Assembly: GCF_000445105.1 (NCBI RefSeq)
Contig: NZ_ATDP01000034.1
Span: forward strand, 1 to 59,798
Reading direction: 5' to 3'
DNA length: 59,798 nucleotides
From: Sphingobium lactosutens DS20
GTDB lineage: Bacteria; Pseudomonadota; Alphaproteobacteria; Sphingomonadales; Sphingomonadaceae
In this document: positions 36,747 to 44,079 of the stretch, in pieces
Layout: each line of letters begins with the position of its first letter
Position numbering within the stretch: position 1 is the first letter of the stretch
Notes under the pieces: generated by a model
What the model was told of the DNA's origin: nothing
What the model saw: the letters and a program-made list of their open reading frames with translations, nothing else
The model's database searches: none
Program-made: the position numbers and the translations under genes

Positions 36747-38518
36747 TGGCGAAGCTTGCGCATTACCTGCCGGCGCTCGCCTGGGCACGCGGCTATGACC
36801 GGGCCACGCTCGCAAGCGACATGACCGCGGCGGCGATCGTCACGATCATGCTCATCCCCCAGAGCCTCGCCTATGCAATGCTCGCGGGGCTCCCACCCGA
36901 AATCGGGCTTTACGCCTCGGTCGCGCCCCTCCTCGCCTATGCCGCCTTCGGCACGAGCCGAACTCTGGCGGTGGGGCCGGTCGCCGTAATCTCCTTGATG
37001 ACGCTGACCGCCGCCAGCGCGATCGCAGCGCCGGGAAGCCAGCGCTTCATCGCAGCCGCGCTCATACTTGCGCTGCTATCCGGACTGATCTTGCTGGCGA
37101 TGGGCCTTCTCAGACTGGGGTTCCTCGCCAGCCTTCTCTCGCATCCAGTCGTCTCGGGCTTCATCACCGCGAGCGGCATTCTCATTGCAGCAAGTCAGAT
37201 GAAGTCGCTGCTCGGCGTCGACGGCGGGGGCGCCACCTTGCCCGAGCTTATTGCCGGGCTTGCTAGCGATCTCGCCTCGATCCATCCGCCCACGCTCGCA
37301 ATCGGCGTCAGCGCCTGCGCTTTCCTGTTCTGGGTGCGCAGCGGAGCAAAGCCTCTGCTGATCCGCCTCGGCATCGCGCCTCGCGTCGCCGATCTTCTCG
37401 CCAAGACCGGTCCGATCGCGGCTGTCGCGGCTTCAACGCTCGCCGTCCTCGCGCTGGAACTCGAGGACAACGGCGTCCGGGTGGTCGGCCAGATTCCCCA
37501 GAGCCTTCCGCCCCTCACGCTGCCCTTGTTCGACGCGCAGCTCTGGCGGCAGCTCGCGGTTCCCGCGCTTCTTCTCTCGGTGATCGGCTTCGTCGAGAGC
37601 GTATCGGTATCCCAGACACTCGCCGCCAAGCGGCGCCAGAAGATCGATCCGGACCAGGAACTGATCGGCCTGGGCGCCGCCAATGTCGCGGCCGCGTTCA
37701 CCGGCGGCTATCCGGTGACGGGCGGCTTCGCACGCTCGGTCGTCAATTTCGACGCCGGAGCGCAAACGCCGGCCGCCGGCGTTTACACTGCCGCCGGCAT
37801 TCTCATCGCGGCCCTCTTCCTGACGCCGCTCCTCGCCGCGCTTCCGATTGCCACGCTCGCCGCGACGATCATCGTCGCCGTTCTCAGTCTGGTGGACCTC
37901 AGGAAACCGGTCGAGATCTGGCGCTATTCCAAACCCGATTTCGCAGCGATGCTGGCGACGATCCTTCTGACGCTGGCCATCGGGGTCGAGGCGGGGATCA
38001 TCGCCGGCGTCGGTCTCAGCCTGGCGCTCTATCTCTGGCGGGCATCACGACCGCACGCCGCTATCGTCGGCCGCGTTCCTGAAACCGAGCATTTTCGCAA
38101 TGTCGCGCGCCATAGGGTTTTCACAGACCCCCGGGTGCTCACGATCCGCATCGATGAGAGCCTGACCTATCTCAACGCTCGGTGGCTGGAGCAGTTTATT
38201 CTCGAACAAATCGCCGAAAAACGTGAAGTGCGACACCTCATCTTGATGTGCTCGGCGGTCAACGCCATCGATGCCTCCGCACTCGAGAGCCTCGAGATGA
38301 TCAATCGGCGTCTTGCCGATGCCGGTGTTCGCCTGCACCTGTCGGAAGTCAAAGGCCCGGTCATGGACGCGCTCGAGCGCTCGCATCTGCTCGACGGCCT
38401 CTCAGGCAAGGTCTGGCTGTCTCAGCATGAGGCTTTTACGAAAGTTATCGCTCTCGCGGACCGGGAACAGGAGTCACTGGCTGCGCCTGATCTCTGGGCC
38501 GCCAGAGGCGCGATATAG
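36746..38518 (+). CDS. SulP-family sulfate permease
   Basis: About 590 residues from ATG 36746, which overlaps the SQR stop. About ten to twelve membrane segments, with the SulP signature MLIPQSLAYAMLAGLPPEIGLYASV near the start, and NVAAAFTGGYPVTGGFARS in the centre. A C-terminal STAS domain follows (RIDESLTYLNARWLEQFI, NAIDASALESLEMINRRL). Last gene of the sulfur operon; probably exports or imports the oxidised product, sulfate or sulfite. The 3' end overlaps a small minus-strand gene. Confidence 0.9.
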   Translation: MAKLAHYLPALAWARGYDRATLASDMTAAAIVTIMLIPQSLAYAMLAGLPPEIGLYASVAPLLAYAAFGTSRTLAVGPVAVISLMTLTAASAIAAPGSQRFIAAALILALLSGLILLAMGLLRLGFLASLLSHPVVSGFITASGILIAASQMKSLLGVDGGGATLPELIAGLASDLASIHPPTLAIGVSACAFLFWVRSGAKPLLIRLGIAPRVADLLAKTGPIAAVAASTLAVLALELEDNGVRVVGQIPQSLPPLTLPLFDAQLWRQLAVPALLLSVIGFVESVSVSQTLAAKRRQKIDPDQELIGLGAANVAAAFTGGYPVTGGFARSVVNFDAGAQTPAAGVYTAAGILIAALFLTPLLAALPIATLAATIIVAVLSLVDLRKPVEIWRYSKPDFAAMLATILLTLAIGVEAGIIAGVGLSLALYLWRASRPHAAIVGRVPETEHFRNVARHRVFTDPRVLTIRIDESLTYLNARWLEQFILEQIAEKREVRHLILMCSAVNAIDASALESLEMINRRLADAGVRLHLSEVKGPVMDALERSHLLDGLSGKVWLSQHEAFTKVIALADREQESLAAPDLWAARGAI

Positions 38519-38781
38519 AGTTTACGGTTGACCGGGCTGACCGGCTTCATCGGCAGGCATCTCGTTGTCCTGCCCTCTGCCGGCTGTTCGGCGCTTTTGG
38601 CGTCGAGGTGCCGTTTCAGCGCATATCCGCCGACAGCGACCGCAACGAGGCCGAGCGGACCCAGACGCCGTATCAGCGCGGCTGCGCCAGCGCCAAGGAG
38701 CGCTCCGCCGGGGCCCCCGAGCCCCCGCACGTGCTTGGCCGCTCGTTCGCCCGCAATCGCACCCAGAAACTTGCCGATCAT
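38422..38781 (-). CDS. Small glycine-rich membrane-associated protein
   Basis: 119 residues. The first 65 (MIGKFLGAIAGERAAKHVRG, GGPGGALLGAGAAALIRRLGPLGLVAVAVGGYALKRHLDAK) look genuine: a glycine-rich hydrophobic core of the kind found in small sphingomonad proteins. The ATG at 38781 is preceded by GGAGAAAGGACGATC. The tail overlaps the SulP 3' end by 97 bp in the opposite direction and is probably not conserved. Function unknown. Confidence 0.55.
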   Translation of the reverse strand: MIGKFLGAIAGERAAKHVRGLGGPGGALLGAGAAALIRRLGPLGLVAVAVGGYALKRHLDAKSAEQPAEGRTTRCLPMKPVSPVNRKLYIAPLAAQRSGAASDSCSRSARAITFVKASC

Positions 38782-39104
38782 GATCGTCCTTTCTCCTGTC
38801 TCCGAAGCCGAGATCTACGTCGCAGATCCTCTGACCCACACCTCACGATTTCACAAGTACGCGGCAGTGGGCCGATAGCGAACGCTGCTTCACCATGGGG
38901 TCAAGGTCACGGCACAGACGTTACGACGATCAAGCGTATCATGGACGTCGATCGTCCGAGCGGCGCGGAACGTGCGCTCATAGCAGGAGCATGCCACCCA
39001 CCCCGCCACCATCCGCAAGTCGCGAGCCTCGCGGCAGCTCGCCTGCAACAATCGGGATCTGAGATACTTGACGCAACTCCCACAGCCGCAACGTGTCTTC
39101 AGGA
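38782..39104. other. Intergenic region upstream of the HtrA-like gene
   Basis: 323 bp without a supported gene. It carries the promoters of the divergent small membrane-protein gene and protease gene; no clear operator was found. Confidence 0.35.
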
Positions 39105-40229
39105 ATGAGCCCTAAAACAGCGAAACTCGGCTTTATCGGCCACTGCCTTCTCGTCACTGCCTGCGCCGCCGCGCTGATCCTGTTGTGGCGCGTCCTCCAG
39201 CCGATGGCTCCAGCGGATCCCGCATCCCGGCTTGTAACGGCGCGGGGCGACCTTGCCGGCGATGAAAAGGCGACCATAGCCCTGTTCGAAAAGGCCCGCG
39301 GATCGGTCGTCTATATCTCGACATCCCAGCTGGTGGAGGACGCCTGGTCGCGCAATGTATTCTCCGTCCCGCGCGGCACAGGGTCCGGCTTCATCTGGGA
39401 CGGCGCCGGGCACGTCGTCACCAACTTCCACGTGATCCAGGGCGCCTCGGAGGCGACGGTCCAACTTGCCGACGGTCGCAAGTTCCGCGCCTCGCTGGTA
39501 GGCGCCAGCCCGAGCCACGATCTTGCGCTGCTCAAGATCGGCGTTGCGCTGCGCCGCCCGGCACCCGTTCCCATCGGTACCAGCGAGGATCTGAAGGTCG
39601 GACAGAAGGTCTTTGCCATCGGCAATCCGTTCGGGCTCGACTGGACGCTCACCACCGGCATCATTTCTGCGCTCGACCGATCGCTGCCAAGCGAGCGCGG
39701 CGGACCCAGCATCGAACATCTCATCCAGACCGACGCCGCCATCAACCCCGGCAACTCGGGCGGCCCACTGCTCGACTCGAGCGGACGCCTGATCGGGATC
39801 AACACGGCGATTTTCAGCCCGTCAGGCGCGTCGGCAGGCATCGGTTTCGCGGTCCCGGTCGCCACCGTCATGCGCGTTGTCCCGCAACTTATCAAAAGCG
39901 GCCGCTATGTTCGGCCGGCTCTCGGCATCGAAGCGGACGAGCAGGTGAACGAACGCCTGCAAGCGATCACCGGACTGGAGGGGGTCTACGTCCTAAGCGT
40001 TCGCCCCGGATCGCCCGCGGCCCGCGCAGGCCTTGTCGGCATTACGGCGACACCAGGCGGCATCGTGCCGGGAGACCGCATAACCGCGATCGACGGAGAA
40101 GATGTCGACAGCCTCGGCGCGCTCCTGGCGAAGCTCGACGACCGCAAGGTCGGCAATGTCGTCAAGCTCACCGTGTCGCGCGGCGAAGCAGCCCGAGAAG
40201 TTCCAGTGGAACTGGAAGCGGGGACCTAG
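39105..40229 (+). CDS. HtrA/DegP-like serine protease (S1C) with PDZ domain
   Basis: About 374 residues. N-terminal membrane anchor (FIGHCLLVTACAAALILLW), then a trypsin-like domain with catalytic His in VVTNFHVIQG, Asp in SHDLALLKIG and Ser in NPGNSGGPLLDSSG. A single PDZ domain follows (YVLSVRPGSPAARAGLVG, GDRITAIDGEDVDSLGALLAKL). This is the DegS-like one-PDZ architecture, anchored and acting in the periplasm on misfolded proteins. Start at 39105; a GTG at 39093 is possible. An OxyR-like regulator follows 65 bp downstream. Confidence 0.92.
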   Translation: MSPKTAKLGFIGHCLLVTACAAALILLWRVLQPMAPADPASRLVTARGDLAGDEKATIALFEKARGSVVYISTSQLVEDAWSRNVFSVPRGTGSGFIWDGAGHVVTNFHVIQGASEATVQLADGRKFRASLVGASPSHDLALLKIGVALRRPAPVPIGTSEDLKVGQKVFAIGNPFGLDWTLTTGIISALDRSLPSERGGPSIEHLIQTDAAINPGNSGGPLLDSSGRLIGINTAIFSPSGASAGIGFAVPVATVMRVVPQLIKSGRYVRPALGIEADEQVNERLQAITGLEGVYVLSVRPGSPAARAGLVGITATPGGIVPGDRITAIDGEDVDSLGALLAKLDDRKVGNVVKLTVSRGEAAREVPVELEAGT

Positions 40230-40294
40230 CTGACGAGAAGAGACAGCGCCAATCAGGATTGAGCCAGGCGATAGTTTCACTCTATCGTCCTGTC

Positions 40295-41200
40295 ATGCCG
40301 ACACTCCGCCAGCTCGAATATCTCGTCGCCCTCGCGGACCTGCGCCACTTCGGTCGAGCCGCGCAGGCCAGTCACGTCTCTCAGCCCTCGCTCAGCCAGC
40401 AGCTGCGCGCGCTCGAGCAGCGCCTCGGAACCGTTCTTGTCGAACGCAATCAGGGCAGTGTCGAACTCACGCCCATCGGCCGCGAGCTTGCCGAACGCGC
40501 GCGATGCGTGCTGGTGGCCGTGGAAGACATGCGCGAGCTCGCCAGGCGCGCGCAGGAAGGTAACGCCGGCACGATCCGCTTCGGCGTCACGCCCACCTTA
40601 GGGCCCTATCTCATGTCGAACGTGATCCTGGCGCTGCACCGCCAACAGCCGGGCTTGCGGCTCTATATCCGCGAGGGCATTCCGGATGAACAGGCGCTCG
40701 AGCTGGCGCGCGGTCAGCTCGACATGTTGCTCGGTCCGCTGCCGATCGCCGGCGAAGGGGCGATAGTCGAGCCGCTCTTTCGCGAACGGCTCCGGCTTGT
40801 GGCCGCGCCCGACCACCCCCTTGCGCAGCGGCCGGTCCTTCGCAGAAGCGACCTCAAGGGCGCGCAAGTGCTGAGCCTTCATTCAGCGCACCATCTCCAT
40901 CGGCAGGTCGCTGGCTTCTGCATGGAACTCGAAATGGAGCTGCTGCGCGATTACGAGGGCACCAGCCTTGACAGCCTGCGGCAAATGGCGGCGACGGGCC
41001 TCGCGCTCACCATTCTTCCGGATCTCTATATTCGCTCGGAAGTGGGCGGCAGCGCCGGAGTCAAAGTGCTGGAGGTCAAGGACTGGGAACCGACCCGCAG
41101 CATCGCCGCGGCCTGGCGGCACGGCGCCGCCTTTGCCGACGCCTATGCCAGTATCGCGGAATGCGTGCGATGCGAGGCGCTGGCAATCGTAGGCGCGTAA
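40295..41200 (+). CDS. OxyR-like LysR regulator lacking the peroxidatic cysteine
   Basis: 301 residues from the ATG at 40295. OxyR-type LysR protein: TLRQLEYLVALADLRHFGRAA, VSQPSLSQQLRALEQRLG and a substrate domain with VTPTLGPYLMSNVI. In OxyR the peroxide-sensing pair lies in HCxxxQAxGFC; here the same place reads HHLHRQVAGFC, so the second Cys is present but the first is His. It probably does not sense peroxide through a disulfide. DSLRQMAATGLALTILPDL is conserved. The 5' neighbour is the protease gene. Confidence 0.85.
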   Translation: MPTLRQLEYLVALADLRHFGRAAQASHVSQPSLSQQLRALEQRLGTVLVERNQGSVELTPIGRELAERARCVLVAVEDMRELARRAQEGNAGTIRFGVTPTLGPYLMSNVILALHRQQPGLRLYIREGIPDEQALELARGQLDMLLGPLPIAGEGAIVEPLFRERLRLVAAPDHPLAQRPVLRRSDLKGAQVLSLHSAHHLHRQVAGFCMELEMELLRDYEGTSLDSLRQMAATGLALTILPDLYIRSEVGGSAGVKVLEVKDWEPTRSIAAAWRHGAAFADAYASIAECVRCEALAIVGA

Positions 41201-41436
41201 GCCGATAGGCTGATCCTATCGCCGAGAGGGGGAGAGATCGATTGGCGAGAACACCGCCCCTTCGCTAGATACAAGACGTGGCCCGGGCCCCTCTGGCACG
41301 GCAGCGGCGAGAAGTCCTGTCGTGCGATGTCGGACCACATCGGACGTTCCGATGGCATGCAAGCGGGCCCTATCATCGCCGAAATGCCGTCAGCTCTCCG
41401 ATCGAACCCATGGTTTGTGACTAGAGGAGATATACA
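41201..41436. other. Intergenic promoter region of the DUF465-BI-1 operon
   Basis: 236 bp holding the upstream sequence of the 41437 gene. No strong promoter consensus or operator was recognised. Confidence 0.3.
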
Positions 41437-41610
41437 ATGAACTGGCGTGCCTTCCGTCTGCACGAGATGCACAAGCGGATCGATGAAGCGCTTCGCGCCG
41501 AGCAGCGCCATACGGTCCCCAACCCTTTCGAAATCATGCGCCTGAAGAAGCTCAAGCTGGCCCTGAAGGATCGGCTCGCTGCCCTCGCGCGAACACCGAG
41601 GAGAGTGTGA
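41437..41610 (+). CDS. DUF465 (YdcH-like) small protein
   Basis: 57 residues, MNWRAFRLHEMHKRIDEAL, then PFEIMRLKKLKLALKDRLAAL. HEMHKRIDEALR followed by LKKLKLALKDRL is the DUF465/YdcH pattern of short charged helices. AGAGGAGATATAC before the ATG is a strong ribosome-binding site. It ends 2 bp before the BI-1 gene, so the two are co-translated. Role unknown. Confidence 0.85.
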   Translation: MNWRAFRLHEMHKRIDEALRAEQRHTVPNPFEIMRLKKLKLALKDRLAALARTPRRV

Positions 41611-41612
41611 AG

Positions 41613-42341
41613 ATGGAGCGGTACAGATCCTACCCATCTGCGAACGCGCATGCCGCGAGCGCGGCGACGACAACCTTTGATGCCGGCCTGCGCCGGCACA
41701 TGCTGGGCATCTACCGCAACATGGGCCTCGGCCTCGCCATCACCGGCGCGGTCGCACTCGGCGTCGCCTCGAGCCCGGCCATCTATGAGCCGATCTTCAA
41801 TACGCCGCTCAAATGGGCGGCGATGTTCGCGCCGCTGGCCTTTGTCCTCTTCTTCTCCTTCCGCATCGAGCGCATGAGCACGGCTTCGGCTCGAACGGCG
41901 TTCTTTGCGTTCGCCGCGGTCATGGGCATCTCCATGGCGAGCATCTTCCTGGTTTTCACCGGGCAGAGCATCGCGACGACCTTCTTCATCGCCGCTTCGA
42001 TGTTCCTCGCGATGAGCCTATGGGGCTACACGACCGGCCGGGACCTTTCGAAATGGTCGACTTTCCTGCTGATGGGTCTGGTCGGCGTCGTCATCGCGAG
42101 CCTGGTCAACCTCTTCCTCGCCTCGAGCATCTTGCAGCTCGTGCTCAGCATCGTCGGGGTGATCGTGTTCACCGCGCTCACCGCGTTCGACACCCAGCGG
42201 GCCAAGTCCGACTATCTCGCCTATGGCGGCACGCAAGCCGCCGAGAAGCTCGCCGTGATGAGCGCGCTCTCGCTCTACCTTAATCTCGTCAACCTTTTCC
42301 AACTGCTGCTGACCTTCTTCGGCCAGCGCCAGGAGAACTGA
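41613..42341 (+). CDS. Bax inhibitor-1/YccA-family membrane protein
   Basis: About 242 residues with seven hydrophobic segments. HMLGIYRNMGLGLAITGAVAL at the start, then LTAFDTQRAKSDYLAYGG and LNLVNLFQLLLTFFGQR at the end, match the BI-1/TMBIM family in bacteria, proteins of the inner membrane linked to stress protection and calcium leak. Start ATG at 41613, 2 bp after the DUF465 gene. Confidence 0.9.
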   Translation: MERYRSYPSANAHAASAATTTFDAGLRRHMLGIYRNMGLGLAITGAVALGVASSPAIYEPIFNTPLKWAAMFAPLAFVLFFSFRIERMSTASARTAFFAFAAVMGISMASIFLVFTGQSIATTFFIAASMFLAMSLWGYTTGRDLSKWSTFLLMGLVGVVIASLVNLFLASSILQLVLSIVGVIVFTALTAFDTQRAKSDYLAYGGTQAAEKLAVMSALSLYLNLVNLFQLLLTFFGQRQEN

Positions 42342-42343
42342 TC

Positions 42344-42604
42344 ATGCTTTGCCCTTCGTGCAGAACCGCGCTCCAGATGTCGGAGCGCTCAGGCATCGAA
42401 ATCGACTATTGCCCCTCCTGCCGGGGCGTGTGGCTCGACCGCGGCGAGCTCGACAAGATCATCGAGCGCAGTGCGGCCCCGCCCGCCCCACCAGCCGCGG
42501 CTGCCCAGACGTCGCCCGGCTGGAGCGGTCCGCCCCATCAAGGCGGTTACCACCCGCCTTATCAGAAGCGCCGAAAGAGCTTTCTCGAAGAGCTCTTCGA
42601 CTGA
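42344..42604 (+). CDS. TFIIB-type zinc-ribbon protein
   Basis: 86 residues. N-terminal zinc ribbon with CPSCRTAL and YCPSCRGVWLDRGELDKII, two CxxC pairs and the family's WLDRGELDK signature (zf-TFIIB, PF13453). A Pro-rich linker and a basic tail (QKRRKSFLEELFD) follow. It is 2 bp after the BI-1 gene and shares the operon. Confidence 0.85.
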   Translation: MLCPSCRTALQMSERSGIEIDYCPSCRGVWLDRGELDKIIERSAAPPAPPAAAAQTSPGWSGPPHQGGYHPPYQKRRKSFLEELFD

Positions 42605-42727
42605 TCGGCGGCGCGCCGCACCGCGCGGCCGCCGTCACTCTTCCCGCCGGGCCCCGCTGGCAGACTGACCGTCTGCGATGTCGGAGGGACAAACGCGGCC
42701 GCTTGCCGGCCGTGAAAGGAGAGACAC

Positions 42728-43708
42728 ATGGATTTCCTGTTTGTTGATTGGCTCGGCAAGCCGCTGTGGCTCTGGCTGAGCTTCCTGGGAATCGTCATCG
42801 TCATGCTCGCGGTCGATCTCGGCATCGTGCACCGCAAGTCGAAGGAAATCGGCGTCACCGAAAGCCTGGTGACGTCCGCGGCCTACATCCTGCTCGGCCT
42901 CGCCTTCGGCGGCTGGGTCTGGTGGTACATGGGCGCAACCGCGGGCATGAACTATCTGACCGGCTTCGTGGTCGAGAAAAGCCTGGCGATGGACAACGTC
43001 TTCGTCATCGCCATGATCTTCACCTATTTCGCCGTGCCGCGCCTCTACCAGCATCGCGTACTGTTCTGGGGCATCCTCGGCGTCATCGTCCTGCGCGCGA
43101 TCATGATCGGTGTCGGAGCAACGCTGGTTGAGCAGTTCAGCTGGGTGCTCTATGTCTTCGCGGCCTTCTTGATCTTCACCGGCGTCAAGATGTGGCTCTT
43201 CGCCGACAAGGAATATGACGTCGCGGCCAATCCCGTGCTCAAGTTCGTGCGCCGGCATTTCCGCGTGACCGACCGCCTGCATGGTGAGCATTTCTGGGTG
43301 AAGCAGGCAGACCCCGCCACCGGCAAGCAGGCCTGGTTCATGACCCCGCTCATGCTGGCCCTGCTGATGGTCGAAATCGTCGACGTGGTCTTTGCCGTCG
43401 ACAGCGTCCCGGCGATCTTCGCCATCACGACCGATCCGTTCATCGTCTACACCTCGAACATCTTCGCCATTCTCGGCCTCAGGGCGCTCTATTTCGCGCT
43501 CGCCGCGATGGTCGACCGGTTCCACTATCTCAAATACGCGCTGGCGATCCTGCTTGTGTTCATTGGCTCGAAGATCTTCGTCGCCGACGCGCTGGGCCTG
43601 GCGAAGATCCCGCCCGTGGCTTCGCTTTCGGTCACCTTCGCGATCCTGGCGGCCGGCATCGGCTGGTCGCTATGGAAGACGAGGGACCAGGCCGCGCACC
43701 CGGCCTGA
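42728..43708 (+). CDS. TerC/Alx-family membrane protein
   Basis: 326 residues, seven to nine hydrophobic segments. VEKSLAMDNVFVIAMIFTYF and VFAVDSVPAIFAITTDPFIVYTSNIFAILGLRALYF are the TerC/Alx signature, with membrane-buried Asp residues. Family members export manganese or associate with secretion. AAAGGAG is 6 bp upstream of the ATG. No yybP-ykoY Mn riboswitch could be recognised in the 123-bp leader. It ends at a strong terminator. Confidence 0.92.
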   Translation: MDFLFVDWLGKPLWLWLSFLGIVIVMLAVDLGIVHRKSKEIGVTESLVTSAAYILLGLAFGGWVWWYMGATAGMNYLTGFVVEKSLAMDNVFVIAMIFTYFAVPRLYQHRVLFWGILGVIVLRAIMIGVGATLVEQFSWVLYVFAAFLIFTGVKMWLFADKEYDVAANPVLKFVRRHFRVTDRLHGEHFWVKQADPATGKQAWFMTPLMLALLMVEIVDVVFAVDSVPAIFAITTDPFIVYTSNIFAILGLRALYFALAAMVDRFHYLKYALAILLVFIGSKIFVADALGLAKIPPVASLSVTFAILAAGIGWSLWKTRDQAAHPA

Positions 43709-43716
43709 ACAACCTT

Positions 43717-43760
43717 GCCGGCGGGGACGTCCCCCCCTGCCTTCCCGCCGGCGCCTTTTT
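43717..43760 (+). terminator. Rho-independent terminator after terC
   Basis: GCCGGCGGG at 43717-43725 pairs with CCCGCCGGC at 43744-43752, then GCCTTTTT at 43753-43760. It is placed 8 bp after the terC stop codon. Confidence 0.85.
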
Positions 43761-43807
43761 CCTGGCCTTGCCTCGTCCGCATGCAGGCGCCGCTCATCTC
43801 GAAAGGA

Positions 43808-44019
43808 ATGGTCTTGGCGTCTCGTCCAACGCGCGCATTGCTCGTGATCAATGCGCTGAGCCGGTCAGGCGCAGCGATGGGCGAGGCGGCGCACCGATTG
43901 CTCGCCGAGCAGGGCTGCACGGTCACTCGGCTCGACAGCAGGACATCCGAGGAGGTCAGCCCCTGGATTGCCCGGCAGGGCGATGCCGCGGTCGGCAAGT
44001 CCGAGATCACCCCGCACGT
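43808..44019 (+). pseudogene. 5' part of a gene split by the chromate transposon
   Basis: From ATG 43808: a frame of 70 codons reading RALLVINALSRSGAAMGEAA, then LLAEQGCTVTRLD and WIARQGDAAV. It looks like the N-terminal strand and helices of a diacylglycerol/lipid-kinase-type protein. The transposon is inserted after the codon for His in PHV. The frame continues at 54177 after the target duplication, giving a 158-codon chimera whose second half is a CZB zinc-binding domain. The kinase homology is suggestive only. Confidence 0.65.
44015..44019. repeat. Target-site duplication CACGT, left copy
   Basis: CACGT immediately before the left inverted repeat, duplicated at 54172-54176. A 5-bp duplication is the Tn3-family standard. 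Confidence 0.85.
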
Positions 44020-44069
44020 GGCGTCACCTCAAGGTTTGTGCGCCAGACAACGATTTGGCGGACATAATG
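44020..44069. repeat. Terminal inverted repeat, left (chromate transposon)
   Basis: Begins GGCGTCACCTCAAGG and continues to GACATAATG, 49 of 50 bases complementary to 54122-54171. Confidence 0.93.
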
Positions 44070-44079
44070 AGAACACTGG

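Noticed and set aside
34281..36815. A long minus-strand open frame of 844 codons over the sulfur operon
   Set aside because: It runs opposite to four recognisable genes and is rich in Arg, Gly and His as expected for a shadow in GC-rich DNA.
42605..42727. A manganese (yybP-ykoY) riboswitch upstream of terC
   Set aside because: The leader has stem-forming GC repeats, but the conserved core of that riboswitch could not be found.
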